42,378 bases of DNA from Clostridiales bacterium. GTDB lineage: Bacteria; Bacillota; Clostridia; Christensenellales; DTU072. The translations under genes were made by a program, and so were the position numbers. Each line of letters opens with the position of its first letter. Position 1 is the first letter of the stretch. Below are positions 41,425-42,378 of this stretch, one piece after another. The stretch is from assembly GCA_012520515.1 (NCBI GenBank), contig JAAYOD010000032.1, forward strand, positions 73,967 to 116,344, in the 5' to 3' direction. The notes beneath the pieces were generated by a model. The model made no database searches. It was not told the DNA's origin and saw nothing but the letters and a program-made list of their open reading frames with translations.

Positions 41425-42378
41425 TTAAGATAACTTTTCTACCGTGATGGCAAGGTTGTCAATAGTTGCGCCTTCAACGCTAGTGTTAACAATTGTGATA
41501 ACATCATCGGCTTCTGCCTCAACATAAACAGCTGTGCCAAGGTTTTTGGTCAAGTTATTACCTGCAGCTTCTAGAACAGCATTACTATTGGGGATAGGCG
41601 TATCGTTAAGGTATAATGTTACGCTAAGCACTTGATTGTTTTCATCAGGCGTAAAGTTAAGATTATAACCTATCTTATATATACCCTCTTCTTCCAAAGT
41701 AATGGAGCTGCCATCTGTGGTAACTGTATTGTTTGGTGTAGCTATCAAAAGTGTAAAGGTCATAGTACTGTCTGCGTCAACAGTTTGGGTTTGATTGCCA
41801 AAATACACACCTTCAATTGCAGGACCAGTTTCACCAGGAGGACCGGCAGGACCAGTTTCACCAGGAGGACCAGCAGGACCAGTTTCGCCGGGAGGACCAG
41901 GAGGACCAGTTTCACCGGGAGGACCAGCAGGACCAGTTTCACCGGGAGGACCGGCAGGGCCAGTTTCACCAGGAGGACCAGCAGGACCAGTTTCGCCAGC
42001 AGGACCAGCAGGACCTACTGGCCCAGGAAAACCCCTAGGACCTATGGGGCCTGGAAATCCCCTTGGACCTATGGGACCTATTGGACCAGTGCAGCCGCGA
42101 GGACCACGAGGACCTTGAGGGCCTGGACAGCCAGGAGGACCTATTGGACCAGGTGGGCAGCAAGGGCAATGGCAGAAAGGTTTTGTTGGGCTTACTGAAA
42201 AGTAAGCTTTAGAAGGGTTTGTTCTCTTGTGGCATTGGAAACAACAAGGTTTTTGAGGACAGCAGCCTTTAAATGGACTTGCGTCTTTACAGCTTTTGCA
42301 GCTGAAACAAGAGCAGCTCCAGCGAAAATCTTTATGGCCACACTTGTCAAAACAATCTTTATGGCCACACTTGTCAAA
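41425..42378 (-). CDS. Collagen-like, BclA-type surface protein with Cys-rich N-terminal region (5' end outside window)
   Basis: The minus-strand frame is open from the window end and codes for 317 residues. Residues 1-76 are cysteine-rich (about 20 Cys), starting with a tandem FDKCGHKD repeat. Residues 77-187 are 37 uninterrupted Gly-X-Y triplets, first varied (GPRGFPGPI), then a nine-residue repeat GPPGETGPA. Residues 188-317 form a beta-rich C-terminal domain like the trimerising jelly roll of exosporium BclA. There, acidic and Asn-rich strands such as [17 protein letters not shown] end in LAITVEKLS. Such proteins form triple-helical fibres on spores or cells. The GTG at 41808 is an internal Val codon, not a start. 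The Cys block could be a metal-binding or cross-linking anchor. Confidence 0.85.
   Translation of the reverse strand, partial: FDKCGHKDCFDKCGHKDFRWSCSCFSCKSCKDASPFKGCCPQKPCCFQCHKRTNPSKAYFSVSPTKPFCHCPCCPPGPIGPPGCPGPQGPRGPRGCTGPIGPIGPRGFPGPIGPRGFPGPVGPAGPAGETGPAGPPGETGPAGPPGETGPAGPPGETGPPGPPGETGPAGPPGETGPAGPPGETGPAIEGVYFGNQTQTVDADSTMTFTLLIATPNNTVTTDGSSITLEEEGIYKIGYNLNFTPDENNQVLSVTLYLNDTPIPNSNAVLEAAGNNLTKNLGTAVYVEAEADDVITIVNTSVEGATIDNLAITVEKLS
41822..42010 (-). repeat. 27-bp collagen repeats (seven copies)
   Basis: Seven tandem copies of a 27-base unit encode G-P-P-G-E-T-G-P-A with mostly silent third-base differences. Copies differ by one Ala/Pro swap in the middle and at the N-terminal end. 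Near-identity at the DNA level allows length variation by slippage or recombination. Confidence 0.9.
42328..42378 (-). repeat. 27-bp tandem repeat in the Cys-rich region, cut by the window end
   Basis: A 24-base identical segment occurs at 42328-42351 and again at 42355-42378, period 27, coding for FDKCGHKD. More copies may lie beyond the window. Confidence 0.85.

Noticed and set aside
41425-41808. A separate 127-residue minus-strand gene starting at GTG 41808
   Set aside because: The frame continues upstream without a stop through the collagen triplets to the window end, so GTG is an internal Val codon.
41795-42118. A + strand ORF with repeated [10 protein letters not shown] that looks collagen-like
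   Set aside because: It is the antisense of the real collagen gene. The minus strand gives perfect Gly-X-Y triplets in frame with the Cys-rich N-terminal and BclA-like C-terminal parts; the + strand repeat is not strictly Gly-X-Y and has no ribosome binding site.
1-42378. CRISPR array, prophage or intact insertion sequence
   Set aside because: No regularly spaced direct repeats outside the collagen gene, and no transposase, integrase, Cas or phage structural gene in any frame.

Overview
This is a low-GC, AT-rich chromosomal segment, most likely from an anaerobic, spore-forming member of the Clostridia (Firmicutes). Supporting signs are oxygen-sensitive class III ribonucleotide reductase with its radical SAM activase, ferredoxin-type and FTR-like proteins, a CotF-like spore coat pair, a BclA-like collagen protein, strong GGAGG ribosome binding sites, near-consensus TTGACA/TATAAT promoters with 17-18 bp spacing, and TGA used as stop. 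Genes are densely packed in short operons on both strands, often separated by bidirectional hairpin terminators. No gene-free stretch exceeds 300 bases. There is no CRISPR array, intact insertion sequence, prophage or rRNA operon.

Layout. 1-3.2 kb: the tail of an HD hydrolase, a cation diffusion facilitator, a tiny FTR-like iron-sulfur protein, a HAD phosphatase and a LOG-type Rossmann protein. 3.4-4.2 kb: tRNA-Ser(CGA) followed by a possible integration scar and a small membrane protein. 4.2-9.7 kb: the operon nrdG - nrdD (with a fused glutaredoxin domain) - trxB-like - glyA. It makes deoxynucleotides anaerobically and carries its own reductant chain; the reductase has lost the NADPH-gripping HRRxxxR motif. 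9.7-12 kb: mscL, a membrane-anchored XRE regulator, and a small spore coat pair. 12-14.4 kb: a DUF1538 membrane protein with internal two-fold repeat plus two different PII-like proteins in one operon. 14.4-19.5 kb: a GH13 alpha-glucosidase, then an operon of a flavodoxin/ferredoxin fusion, an ABC ATPase, its permease and a QueT-type transporter.

19.5-30.5 kb: asnA, a GPH/SLC45-like MFS transporter with a large external insertion, a pair of uncharacterised membrane proteins (DUF5058 and partner), an operon of acyltransferase - DUF6320 - stand-alone TrpB2, a SWIM zinc-finger protein, luxS and a DUF3267 zincin. 30.6-36.3 kb: mgtE preceded by an unlisted 29-residue upstream ORF with a strong ribosome binding site, an SDR reductase, and an unusual isoleucyl-tRNA synthetase with a degenerate HIGH motif. 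36.3-41.3 kb: two very large paralogous lipoproteins in tandem with a perfect 30-bp palindrome between them. 41.4 kb to the end: a Cys-rich, collagen-like, BclA-type surface protein running off the window.

The strongest candidates for new biology are the NrdD-glutaredoxin/non-NADPH TrxB module, the DUF1538-PII-PII operon, the mgtE leader ORF, and the acyltransferase-DUF6320-TrpB2 operon. All functional statements are homology judgements made by eye, without database searches.
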